Shown here piece after piece: positions 18,062 through 25,938 of a stretch of DNA of 64,000 nt (the first letter of the stretch is position 1; the number at the start of each line of letters is the position of its first letter). The DNA comes from CAYXVU01 sp964468725 (lineage in GTDB: Bacteria > Acidobacteriota > Blastocatellia > UBA7656). The stretch is from the NCBI GenBank assembly GCA_964468725.1, contig CAYXVU010000002.1:1-64000 (forward strand), written 5' to 3'. The notes beneath the pieces are model-generated. The model made no database searches, was not told the DNA's origin, and saw only the letters and a program-made list of their open reading frames with translations. The translations under genes were made by a program, and so were the position numbers.

Positions 18062-19771
18062 ATGAAGCAAACGAGTATCGAGGTCGCCAAATTGACCAGT
18101 GGATGTAGCCAGTTTTGTTATTTTGTTCAGGGGGCTATCCCGTCTCAACTGCACCGAGCTGCCAATCGGACGACTCGACAGCGCATCGCCCGGCGGCTCT
18201 TCGCCGCGCTGGCAGCCCTCGCCTTCGTTGCTGTGCTGGTAGGGACGCCCGCGTCATTGGCAAAGGCGGACACGGACAAACCGGAAAAAATTCTCAAGCA
18301 AGCGACGAAATCCATCCGCTCCGGCAAGTTCGAGCAGGCCATTGAACTTTACAAAACACTGTTGGCGCAGGACTCGCAAAACCTCTCCGCTCATCTGGGA
18401 ATCGCGCTCACCTATTTGAAGATGTTGGATTATGCCTCCTGCCATGAGCATGCCCAAGAGGCGTTAAAGATTGACGAGAAGAGTGCCCGCGCCCATGCTT
18501 TGGCGGGCATGGCTTTGTTGCGGTCGGGTTATGTTGCCAATGCCATTGTGCAACTGAACGAAGCCTTCAAATTCAACTCGAAAGAGTCATTGGCTTTTGG
18601 CGCGGCGGCGGAGATTGATTACTACGAAGGGCGCTCGAAAGATTCGCGCCAGAAAGCCCTTTTCGCTTATTACCTCGACCCCTACGAACCCGATTTTCTT
18701 ATCACGGTTGCCCGCGCCTCCTCCCGCCTTGAACTCTTTGCCGAAGCTGCCGAAGCCTATGACCGCTTTCTGCGCATTGCGCCACGCACCGATGCGGAAC
18801 GCCGGGATCGCATTCGCGGGCTGATCGAGTTTTATCGCCATCTGGCGGGGCTGCGCGTTCATCAGGTCAATGCGCCACCGGTTACCGATATTCCTTTCAA
18901 ACTGGGCACCGATCGCCGCCCCTACTTGAAGCTCAAAATCAATGGCCGCGATGCCATATTTGTCATTGACACAGGGTCAGGGTTTACCGTCATCTCCAAA
19001 GAGGCCGCGAAGAAGTTTGGCGTGTCGGAGATCGCGCGCGGCGGCAACTCGCAAGGGTTCGGCGGCACGGGCAAATTCCCTATCGTTTACGGACTGATTA
19101 AATCGCTCGAAATGGGCGACGTAAAGATCAAATCCGTCCCCTGCTTTATCCGCGTCTTTCACGGCATGCAAGAGCGCCCGATTGACGAACGCGCTGATGG
19201 CTTTATCGGCCTTTCCATTCTCTCGCACTTCATCACCGAGTTGGATTACAAAGGCAACCTGATTCGGTTAGACACCAATGTTAACCAAGACATCGCTGCG
19301 ACTCCCTCTCCTGATGTGACGGTGGTGCCATTCCGCACGACGCAAAACGGTCTCATCAGCATCGAGACCCAACTCGATGGCGGACATCGGGTCAACGCCA
19401 TACTCGATTCGGGAGCCAGCTCGACGGCCATTTCGATAGCGGCGATTGATCGTCTCAACCTGCGCAGCAACATTATCAAAGGCCAGTTTGCGCGCGTTAG
19501 CGGAGCTGCTGGCATCGCGGAGAATGTCGAATTGATCTTCTTACGAAATTGCAAAGTCGCCGACCTCGAACATAACAACGTGCGCGCGCTAGTGTTGGAT
19601 TTTGGGGCAGTCAACGAGACCAGCGGCTTCGAACAGAGCGGCATTCTGGGCGGTGACTTTCTCAGAAACTTTCGGGTGAAGATTGATTTCAATCGCACGC
19701 TCGTCGCCTTGCAACCACATACGCCGCTGCCGCCCAAGCCATTGCCCGACAAGCAAGAGAATGAGCCATAG
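18062..19771 (+). CDS. Secreted TPR protein with two retropepsin-like aspartyl protease domains
   Basis: 569 residues. A basic N-terminal region leads to a signal/anchor helix (LFAALAALAFVAVLVGTPASLA, ~40-65). TPR repeats occupy ~75-270. Two aspartyl-protease half-domains follow: VIDTGSGFTVIS with Asp303 and ILDSGASSTAIS with Asp449. Retropepsins work as dimers with one Asp per subunit, so the two halves could form a single-chain enzyme. Each half is followed by hydrophobic glycine turns (IGLSIL, LGGDFL) expected of the second psi-loop. The start is supported by GAAGGGA upstream. Its unusually long leader suggests post-transcriptional control. Probably periplasmic. Substrate unknown. Confidence 0.8.
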   Translation: MKQTSIEVAKLTSGCSQFCYFVQGAIPSQLHRAANRTTRQRIARRLFAALAALAFVAVLVGTPASLAKADTDKPEKILKQATKSIRSGKFEQAIELYKTLLAQDSQNLSAHLGIALTYLKMLDYASCHEHAQEALKIDEKSARAHALAGMALLRSGYVANAIVQLNEAFKFNSKESLAFGAAAEIDYYEGRSKDSRQKALFAYYLDPYEPDFLITVARASSRLELFAEAAEAYDRFLRIAPRTDAERRDRIRGLIEFYRHLAGLRVHQVNAPPVTDIPFKLGTDRRPYLKLKINGRDAIFVIDTGSGFTVISKEAAKKFGVSEIARGGNSQGFGGTGKFPIVYGLIKSLEMGDVKIKSVPCFIRVFHGMQERPIDERADGFIGLSILSHFITELDYKGNLIRLDTNVNQDIAATPSPDVTVVPFRTTQNGLISIETQLDGGHRVNAILDSGASSTAISIAAIDRLNLRSNIIKGQFARVSGAAGIAENVELIFLRNCKVADLEHNNVRALVLDFGAVNETSGFEQSGILGGDFLRNFRVKIDFNRTLVALQPHTPLPPKPLPDKQENEP

Positions 19772-19805
19772 TCGAACGGAACGAGAGTTTCTACCTCGAC
19801 CCCGC

Positions 19806-19847
19806 GCCGCGCTGTGTTAGAATTCACAGCGCGGCTTTGATTTTCTT
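19806..19847 (+). terminator. Intrinsic terminator after the aspartyl-protease gene
   Basis: Perfect 11-bp stem GCCGCGCTGTG (19806-19816) / CACAGCGCGGC (19825-19835), 8-nt loop, then TTTGATTTTCTT. It separates the protease gene from the PIN-domain gene, whose start is only 12 bp beyond the T-rich stretch. Confidence 0.85.
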
Positions 19848-19858
19848 GAGCGGATTTT

Positions 19859-20323
19859 ATGAAGAAGAGCCTGTATCTGGAGACCTCCGTCATCGGCGCC
19901 TACCTCGACAACGGCGAACCTTTTCGCCGCGACTTGACAATCCGTTGGTGGGAGCACGAGTTGGCCGATTACCAACCCTTTATCTCTACCTTGGTAGTGC
20001 GCGAGTTGGAGCGTATGAAAGAGCCGCACCGCTCGGCTTATCTCAAATTGGTGCGCGATATGCCGCAATCGGAGATGAGCGATGAAGCCGCTATTCTTGC
20101 AGAAGGCTATGTCTCGCGCGGCATCTTTCATCGCAAGTACATCAGCAATGCGCTCCACATTGCTGTCGCTTCGGTCAATAAAGCCGATATGCTGGTGACG
20201 TGGGATTTCGGCCACATCGCCAGCGTGCATCGGCAATCGCGCTTGCAGTTGTTCAATACGGTTGCCGGGTTCTTCATGCCGATGATCGTGACGCCGGAAT
20301 TTTTAGTGAAAGCGGAATTTTGA
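19859..20323 (+). CDS. PIN-domain protein (VapC-like), possible active-site change
   Basis: 154 residues. The start YLETSVIGAYLD matches the ETSV subgroup of PIN ribonuclease-fold proteins, followed by RWWEHEL, FISTLVVRELER and NALHIAVASVNKADMLVTWDFGHIAS. In most relatives the third block reads DALHIA; here Asp is replaced by Asn (codon AAT, N101 by approximate count). That acid normally helps bind the catalytic metal, so activity may be reduced, or the protein may act through binding. It is followed 53 bp later by a small protein of the kind that accompanies this subgroup. Confidence 0.75.
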   Translation: MKKSLYLETSVIGAYLDNGEPFRRDLTIRWWEHELADYQPFISTLVVRELERMKEPHRSAYLKLVRDMPQSEMSDEAAILAEGYVSRGIFHRKYISNALHIAVASVNKADMLVTWDFGHIASVHRQSRLQLFNTVAGFFMPMIVTPEFLVKAEF

Positions 20324-20376
20324 ACCCGATTGATTGTCTGTCGTCCGTTGACGGTTGATCCATGACCCTTGACCTT

Positions 20377-20586
20377 ATGTATCGTAAACCGAGATTTTTG
20401 GAAGAACTGCATGCCATCCGCGAAGAGATGTCGCGCGAATGCGATTATGACGTAGACCTCTTTGTCGAGATGGTGCGCTCCGGGAAGCGACCTAACTATG
20501 GCCCGGTGAAAAATCTACGCGGCGTGCGCTTGCGCGCCCCCAAATTCACGGAAGAACAGACCTTTTCAGGTGGCGGCAATGATTAA
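20377..20586 (+). CDS. Small PIN-associated protein (putative antitoxin-like partner)
   Basis: 69 residues from ATG 20377 (MYRKPRFLEELHAIREEMSR). An alternative ATG at 20362 adds five residues that read like spacer repeats. The N-terminal pattern FLEELHAIREE..xECDYDVDLFVEMVR is what I recall for short partners encoded next to ETSV-type PIN proteins. The basic C-terminus could bind nucleic acid. The stop overlaps the start of the downstream HtrA-like gene by 8 bp. Antitoxin function is inferred from position, not demonstrated. Confidence 0.55.
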   Translation: MYRKPRFLEELHAIREEMSRECDYDVDLFVEMVRSGKRPNYGPVKNLRGVRLRAPKFTEEQTFSGGGND

Positions 20587-21661
20587 ACGAATGCTTTCGA
20601 TCCTTACCCTGCTGGGGCTCGGTTACCTCACCGTTTCGGCTAACGACCTCTCGGCGCAATCGCGCGATGACCGTCCGGCTGCGTCGCAAGGCAAATATGT
20701 GCTGCTCGACATCACAGAGATTGCCGAGCGCGTCAATCAGGTCGTCGTCAACGTGCGTTCGACCTCCGACGAAGGAGAGAGTTTGGGCAGCGGCTTCATC
20801 ATTGATAAAGCCGGACTGATTATCACCAACTTCCATCTGATCTCCATCACCCCCTCACGGCGAGGCCTGCTGCAACGCGAAGGCGACGCCGACCGCACTG
20901 CGAAACTGGCGACCAGTATCTCTGTCACCCTCAACGACGGACGCCATTTTCAAGCTTCGGTCAAAGGCTACGATGAAGCGACTGACCTCGCGCTCTTGCA
21001 GATTGTGCCCGACAGCAAACCGTTGCCGGTCGCCGAACTCGGCGACAGCGACGCCCTCAAAGTTGGCGAATGGGTGATTGCCATCGGCAATCCTCTGGGG
21101 TTAGATCACAGCGTCACCTTAGGCATCATCAGCGCCAAAGGTCGCACCGGATTTGGCGGTCAGTTCGATGATTTCTTGCAGACCGATGCCGCCATCAACC
21201 CCGGCAACTCTGGCGGCCCGCTCGTCAACTCGCAAGGCAAGATCGTCGGCATCAATACGCTGGTATTGGAGCGTTCGCAGGGCTTGAGCTTCTCCATTCC
21301 CATCAACACCCTCAAATCCATCCTGCCGCAACTGGCCGAACACGGGCGCGTGGCGCGCGGCTATCTCGGTATCGAGACTGTAGATTTGAACCCGACCTTA
21401 CGCAATAACCTCAAACTGGCAATGGATGCCAAAGGGGTTGTCGTGGCGCGCGCCGAACGCGGCACGCCGGGGGCGCGCGCCGGTTTGCGGCAAAACGATG
21501 TCATCGTCACAGTTGACCGCGAAGTGGTGACTTCCTACGTGCAGTTCAACCGCATCATCGCCGCCAAAGCGCCGGGCACGAAGGTCAACATTCAAATCGT
21601 GCGCGGTGGGCGCGAATATCCCTTGACAGTCGAAATCGGAGAAGAGGCCAAGTCGAAGTAA
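20579..21661 (+). CDS. HtrA/DegP-like serine protease (S1C) with one PDZ domain
   Basis: 360 residues from ATG 20579, with AGGTGG 5 bp upstream; a GTG at 20570 is the alternative. Signal peptide ILTLLGLGYLTVSANDLSAQ. Catalytic triad visible as TNFHLI (His), EATDLALLQI (Asp) and NPGNSGGPLV (Ser). A single PDZ domain (~260-355) starts after GYLGIETVDL. Periplasmic protein quality control or stress sensing is the usual role for one-PDZ S1C enzymes (DegS-like). The gene overlaps the preceding small ORF by 8 bp, so some translational coupling is possible. Confidence 0.92.
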   Translation: MIKRMLSILTLLGLGYLTVSANDLSAQSRDDRPAASQGKYVLLDITEIAERVNQVVVNVRSTSDEGESLGSGFIIDKAGLIITNFHLISITPSRRGLLQREGDADRTAKLATSISVTLNDGRHFQASVKGYDEATDLALLQIVPDSKPLPVAELGDSDALKVGEWVIAIGNPLGLDHSVTLGIISAKGRTGFGGQFDDFLQTDAAINPGNSGGPLVNSQGKIVGINTLVLERSQGLSFSIPINTLKSILPQLAEHGRVARGYLGIETVDLNPTLRNNLKLAMDAKGVVVARAERGTPGARAGLRQNDVIVTVDREVVTSYVQFNRIIAAKAPGTKVNIQIVRGGREYPLTVEIGEEAKSK

Positions 21662-21868
21662 AAGCTGAAAGGGTGAAGGGATGAGGGGATTAAGGGGTAA
21701 ACGGGTGAACAACTGGAAGAGGAGTGGCGAAGAGGTGATGGGATGATCCGAAAGGATGGTGGGCGGCAATAAATATTCTGACCTGTAATCTTCAACTTCT
21801 CATTTTCAACCTCTAACCTTCAACCCTTGACCTTTGAATAAAACCGGAAATCGGATAACCGAGGTGGC
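21662..21868. repeat. Strand-asymmetric spacer: purine-rich then pyrimidine-rich tract
   Basis: About 21662-21770 is strongly purine-rich on the plus strand (GGTGAAGGGATGAGGGG-type words). About 21788-21833 is mostly pyrimidine plus A (CTTCAACCTCTAACCTTC-type words). The halves are imperfectly complementary and could fold into a long irregular hairpin. No ORF. GAGGTGG at 21861-21867 is the ribosome binding site of the next gene. Confidence 0.6.
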
Positions 21869-22657
21869 ATGACAGATCTGTTTGAGAGCATCGGCTTTGA
21901 TGTGCCGGATGACGAAGCGTATGAATTTTTAGCGCGGTGCGCCGATTCGCGCGGCTCGCTGCATCAGGTGACGCGCGATGATATTTGTCTGCGCGGCAAG
22001 TGTTGGAAGATCAGCGAAGGGGTTGAAATCTGGTCGGTAGATTATGAAAAAGCTGGCACCGTCTATTATTCCGAGTGTCGCCCCGCCTTTCGAGGCAAGT
22101 ATGTTTATCATCTCGAACCGTGGGAACTGGTCGAGTATGACGAAGACGGCGGCGCCATCCTGCGAGGTGTAATCGGACAAGGCGCACAAGTCTCCTTTGA
22201 ACTACAGAATCTCTCCGAACTCGGCCTCGAACGCTTTCACGAGCCCCATCTGCACGTCTCGATGGCCGGACTGGCACGCAGCATCGCTGTGCAGGCGGCG
22301 GGCGAAGGTCCACCCGCAGGATTCGTACTGGCTGAGACGTTGCCCGAATACGCCAGCGAAGCCTGCGAAACCGATTTTTTGATCAGCGGACAGGTCTTGG
22401 CACGACGCGAAATTCATAACCCCTTTACCGAGAACTTGCTCACTTGGCTGTATGTGGATGTCGGCGAGATGGGGCTTGAGGTCTTGGTCAACTCGCAAGT
22501 CATCGAAAGACCGATCCGCATCGGTGGTCACATTACGGCGGAGATTTGGTTGCAAGGACACATCTTGGAAGTCGAAGAAGTCTACGCGCGTTATGAAGGG
22601 GTAGACCGCGAATTTCAGACCAGCGATTTTTGGGTTGGCCTTAAACGTGATAATTGA
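21869..22657 (+). CDS. Unrecognised 262-aa cytoplasmic protein
   Basis: No signal peptide or membrane segment. The protein is acidic and rich in beta-strand patterns. Repeated short aromatic-acidic stretches (EIWSVDYEK, YHLEPWELVEYDEDGG, TWLYVDVGEMGLEVLV) suggest two related beta-domains around a central region (~95-150). The C-terminus has RPIRIGGHITAEIWLQGHIL, a small barrel-like stretch. I do not recognise a family. Codon use matches the neighbours, so it appears native. It stands alone between the HtrA-like gene and a long hairpin at 22666-22707. Confidence 0.65.
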   Translation: MTDLFESIGFDVPDDEAYEFLARCADSRGSLHQVTRDDICLRGKCWKISEGVEIWSVDYEKAGTVYYSECRPAFRGKYVYHLEPWELVEYDEDGGAILRGVIGQGAQVSFELQNLSELGLERFHEPHLHVSMAGLARSIAVQAAGEGPPAGFVLAETLPEYASEACETDFLISGQVLARREIHNPFTENLLTWLYVDVGEMGLEVLVNSQVIERPIRIGGHITAEIWLQGHILEVEEVYARYEGVDREFQTSDFWVGLKRDN

Positions 22658-22990
22658 ACTTCAGCGTCAAATTGATTGAATCGGTAAGCCGGTTAAATCA
22701 ATTTGACAGTCAAAGCTCGCAACCGGTCGGTCAACCACCCCTCCTTACACATTTTATTCCAACTCTTACACCAGTTAGCCCTGCTCCATCCAGCCTTTCG
22801 CAAGCGGCACAAGTATTGATTAGAAAGCGCAGCACCCGGTGACGGCTTTTTGTAATTCTTGAAGTGCAGCGTTTTTCGCTTGGAGGCGACCGCAACCTGC
22901 CGGAGCGCGGCGCAGAAATCACATAGATCGTGCGGAGAGACGGTTTCGCCGTTGCACCCTGCCGAAATTCGCTGAAGGAATCCATAACGC
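22658..22990. other. 333-bp intergenic region
   Basis: Contains the hairpin at 22666-22707 and a pyrimidine-rich stretch (22735-22800). GAAGGA at about 22975-22980 is the ribosome binding site for the GTG start at 22991. A cyclic-di-GMP (GEMM) riboswitch was looked for because the next gene handles c-di-GMP, and its conserved core was not found. Confidence 0.5.
22666..22707. repeat. Long near-perfect hairpin (42 bp)
   Basis: Outer stem GTCAAATTGATT (22666-22677) / AATCAATTTGAC (22696-22707), 12 bp perfect. Inner stem ATCGG/CCGGT with a TAAG loop. No T-run follows, so it is not a classical terminator. It sits 8 bp after the stop of the preceding gene and may protect or end that transcript. 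Confidence 0.75.
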
Positions 22991-24898
22991 GTGAAGCAGC
23001 TTCTGAAAAACGGAGGATTCGGCTGGCTGATTGCCTTGATAGGCTGTTTGCTGCTCGGTTATGCCCTGCACGCGCTCGTGGGCAGCCTAGCCGACCGCAT
23101 CGTCTTTCTGTTGGCTCTCGCGCTGCTGGGAGCAGCGGCTTACCATCTCGTCTACGAAAAGTTCCGCCAGACCCGCGCGCGCATAGCCGCGCTCACCCAG
23201 TTGCGCTTTGCCACCATCGAATCGCTTTCGTCGGCCATTGATGCGCGCGACCCACTGACCAGCGGACACATCCAGCGGGTTCGGCAACTGGTAGAAGGAT
23301 TGGCGCGCGCCGTCGCCTACCCGCAAGATCAATTGCAAGGGCTCATCGAAGCGGCGCTCCTGCACGACATCGGCAAATTGGCTGTGCCGGAACACATCCT
23401 CAGCAAGCCGGGGCGCTTGAGCATCTCCGAATACGCCAAAGTGAAGATTCATCCGGCTATCGGCGCGGATATTTTGAGCGCCATCGAGTTCCCTTATGAA
23501 CTCGTCCCCATCGTCAAACACCATCACGAACGCTTCGACGGCAAAGGCTACCCGATTGGCCTCAAAGGGGAAGAAATCCCACTGGGGGCGCGTATCCTGA
23601 GCATCGTGGATTGTTATGAAGCGCTGACCACCGACCGCCCTTATCGCCCGCGTTACGGGCGCGAGCAAGCCCTAGAGATCATGCGCATCGAAGCCGGACG
23701 GGCTTTCGACCCGACGCTCTTGAAAAAGTTTTTTGAGATCGTCAATACCATAGACCTGCCTGCGCCGCTCAGCCCAGCCCGACCCGCGCCGCCGGTGAAC
23801 GCTGGTTTGCAAGGCTTGCAGGTGGCCGATCATCAGCCCTTATCCTATCGCCAGACGCGCACCGAGAAGGCCCTGCGCGACATCGCCGCCGCGCAACAGG
23901 AGATTTACTCGCTTTATGAGATCAGCCAGACGCTCGGTTCGACGCTGAAGCTGGCAGAGATTTTGCCCATTATCGCTGCCAAGTTGGAGAATATCACAGA
24001 CTTTACGACGCTGGTCATTTCGCTGACGGACGATGAACGTTTGAGGGCAGCCTGCTGTAAAGGTCGGCACGCCGAAGCCTTAAAAGAAGCCGAGTTCAAG
24101 CGCGGCGAGGGGGCAATCGGCTGGGTGGTCAAACATCGTCAAACGCTCGTCGGCGGGCATCCGCAAACTGAACTGGAGCCGCTCATTGGGCAGCCGCAGG
24201 CAGCTCTCTATCACTCGATGGCCATCTTGCCGCTGCTGCGCGGCCCGTGTCTGATCGGCGTGTTGGCGCTCTATTCGGAGGCCGATCACGGCTATTCTGC
24301 TGATGAAGTGCGGTTGTTGGAGATTGTCGCCCACCATGCCGCTATCGCACTCGATAATGCGCTGGCCTTCGAGCGCACCCGCGAATCGGCGCTGACCGAT
24401 AACCTCACCGGTCTGCCGAACTCACGCTATCTCTACAGCCTCTTTGACCAAGAACGTAGCCGTGCCGAGCGTCACGGTTATAGCCTCGCCCTGTTAATGA
24501 TGGACCTTGACGACTTCAAGAAAGTCAACGACACCTACGGCCATGCGACGGGCGATGCGGTGTTGCGCCACATTGTTCAATTAGCGCGCGTGCAACTGCG
24601 TTCCGGCGATGTCTTGGTGCGTTATGCCGGTGATGAGTTTGTCATTTTGTTGCACCGCGCCTCGCCGGAAACCGCTTGGGAGTTGAAAGATCGGCTGCAA
24701 TCGGCCATTGACGGATTTGTTTACGATGTTCGTCCCGGACGGCAAGCTCGCGTCGGAGTTTCGATTGGCTATGCTTCCTACGGGCCGGACGGTTATTCAA
24801 TCAATGAGCTAATGGAGGTGGCCGACCAACGAATGTATGAAGATAAAATTGCGCGCAAAAGCGGTGCACTATCGCTTTATGCAGCACAGATGAAATGA
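22991..24898 (+). CDS. Membrane HD-GYP / GAF / GGDEF bifunctional c-di-GMP protein
   Basis: 635 residues, GTG start. Two N-terminal membrane helices (~12-55) are followed by an HD-GYP phosphodiesterase domain with HD (125-126) and HHERFDGKGYP (~178-188) intact, then a linker/helix, a GAF sensor (~310-450) and a GGDEF cyclase domain. The cyclase motif reads AGDEF (546-550), a tolerated variant of GGDEF. An RSGD product-inhibition I-site lies exactly five residues upstream. Both synthesis and degradation of cyclic di-GMP are therefore plausible. Having HD-GYP N-terminal and GGDEF C-terminal is the less common order. Followed 9 bp later by a small coiled-coil gene, likely one operon. Confidence 0.92.
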   Translation: MKQLLKNGGFGWLIALIGCLLLGYALHALVGSLADRIVFLLALALLGAAAYHLVYEKFRQTRARIAALTQLRFATIESLSSAIDARDPLTSGHIQRVRQLVEGLARAVAYPQDQLQGLIEAALLHDIGKLAVPEHILSKPGRLSISEYAKVKIHPAIGADILSAIEFPYELVPIVKHHHERFDGKGYPIGLKGEEIPLGARILSIVDCYEALTTDRPYRPRYGREQALEIMRIEAGRAFDPTLLKKFFEIVNTIDLPAPLSPARPAPPVNAGLQGLQVADHQPLSYRQTRTEKALRDIAAAQQEIYSLYEISQTLGSTLKLAEILPIIAAKLENITDFTTLVISLTDDERLRAACCKGRHAEALKEAEFKRGEGAIGWVVKHRQTLVGGHPQTELEPLIGQPQAALYHSMAILPLLRGPCLIGVLALYSEADHGYSADEVRLLEIVAHHAAIALDNALAFERTRESALTDNLTGLPNSRYLYSLFDQERSRAERHGYSLALLMMDLDDFKKVNDTYGHATGDAVLRHIVQLARVQLRSGDVLVRYAGDEFVILLHRASPETAWELKDRLQSAIDGFVYDVRPGRQARVGVSIGYASYGPDGYSINELMEVADQRMYEDKIARKSGALSLYAAQMK

Positions 24899-24907
24899 GA
24901 GGAACCA

Positions 24908-25261
24908 ATGACCATTCTTACCGCAACCGACGGAGAGTTTGACTACGAATTTTCACCCTCACCGACCAGTACCGCTGCTGCCGGAGAAGGCCACAAAGTC
25001 TTCGATCAGATGGCCGAAGCGCTTGAAGACGAAGCCGCCGTCTTGCGCATGCGCGCTGCCTTCATTGAAGACGAAGAGGAGACGCTCAACCATAAACTCG
25101 AAGCCCACATGACCACCATGATGCGCTTGCAGATGCGTATGGAAAGCTTGCACGGCGAGCGCCAAGGATTGATTGAAAAAGTCGAAGCCTTGCATGCGGA
25201 GGCGCTCTCTCTGCGCCACGATCTGCACGCTGCCGCCTGCGCCGCAGGAGCGCGCGGCTGA
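24908..25261 (+). CDS. Small coiled-coil protein downstream of the c-di-GMP gene
   Basis: 117 residues with GAGAGG before ATG 24908. Residues ~30-105 are a continuous predicted helix with heptad-like spacing (EALEDEAAVLRMRAAFIEDE, then HMTTMMRLQMRMESLHGERQ), so it is likely a coiled-coil dimer. The N-terminal 30 residues are acidic and disordered. Family not recognised. The 9-bp gap suggests co-translation with, and perhaps binding to, the HD-GYP/GGDEF protein. Confidence 0.6.
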   Translation: MTILTATDGEFDYEFSPSPTSTAAAGEGHKVFDQMAEALEDEAAVLRMRAAFIEDEEETLNHKLEAHMTTMMRLQMRMESLHGERQGLIEKVEALHAEALSLRHDLHAAACAAGARG

Positions 25262-25561
25262 GCCGCCCGCTCGATCCTAAGCCGATACGAAGCTCGACTT
25301 GCCTGATGCTTAGGCGCAAGTCGCAACAACCCTGCGCCCTGACCAACTCGATGCCGCTTTGTCATAGACCGCCTGTTTTGACAAGGCTGAGTACTAGTAC
25401 CGAGTTGCGAATCAATCTGAGAAGGTTGAAAAGCGGTCTCTGACCGTCTCTCTGACATTGGGCAACGGCGGTCAAAGACCGCCTCTCAACGGCGTTTTCT
25501 CATTTTGTTGAGCAATTTGGTATAAGGCTTGAGGCGATTGCCTGAAGCGAAAGAGGGAATT
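25262..25561. other. 300-bp intergenic region with REP-like elements
   Basis: No ORF on either strand was supported. It holds two oppositely oriented copies of a 26-bp palindromic element (25425-25450 and 25465-25490) and a weaker related stretch at 25361-25380. The related copy elsewhere is at 42486-42511. Confidence 0.7.
25425..25490. repeat. REP-like palindrome pair (inverted)
   Basis: The right copy (25465-25490) contains the perfect 17-bp palindrome GGCGGTCAAAGACCGCC at 25467-25483. On the minus strand its 26 bp differ from 42486-42511 at one base only. The left copy (25425-25450) is a diverged version in the opposite orientation (GCGGTCTCTGACCG core). The arrangement resembles a bacterial interspersed mosaic element. 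Confidence 0.75.
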
Positions 25562-25780
25562 ATGGCTTCATCCTCAGGGGGGAAAACGGAGCGCCGAAGC
25601 GGGCGCGAACGCCGCCAGCGCGAACGTCGTCATTCGATGCGGTATGCTTCGGACACGGTCATCATCGTTTCCGGCATCACCTGGGTGGATAATGAAGGCA
25701 CAGACCGGCGGCGGCGCGTGCGTCGTCGCGCCGACCGCGAAGCCCTCGCAGAGAAGATCATCAAAGGCTCGTTCGAATAA
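25562..25780 (+). CDS. Small very basic hypothetical protein
   Basis: 72 residues from ATG 25562, with GAGGGA just upstream. Two arginine-rich segments (RRSGRERRQRERR and DRRRRVRRRADRE) flank a central strand-like stretch VIIVSGITWVDNEG. It probably binds nucleic acid or phosphorylated ligands, but no family is recognised. An 11-codon longer frame without a ribosome binding site was rejected. Convergent with the hybrid kinase gene. Confidence 0.45.
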   Translation: MASSSGGKTERRSGRERRQRERRHSMRYASDTVIIVSGITWVDNEGTDRRRRVRRRADREALAEKIIKGSFE

Positions 25781-25938
25781 ACCTCACGGCTGCCGAACCG
25801 GATGCCTCGACGCCTCCCCAACGAAGATGCGTGCCGATGGGTTTGCCTGTCGGCTCGCGCTCGGTTGATCGGGCTTTTGGGCTTCTCACCCTTCGCCGAA
25901 GATTACTGAAGAGAGCGATAAGAGAATCGTGGCTGCCC

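Noticed and set aside
22707..22990. Cyclic-di-GMP riboswitch upstream of the HD-GYP/GGDEF gene
   Set aside because: Searched by eye because of the gene's function; the conserved GEMM core and its tetraloop-receptor pattern were not found on either strand.
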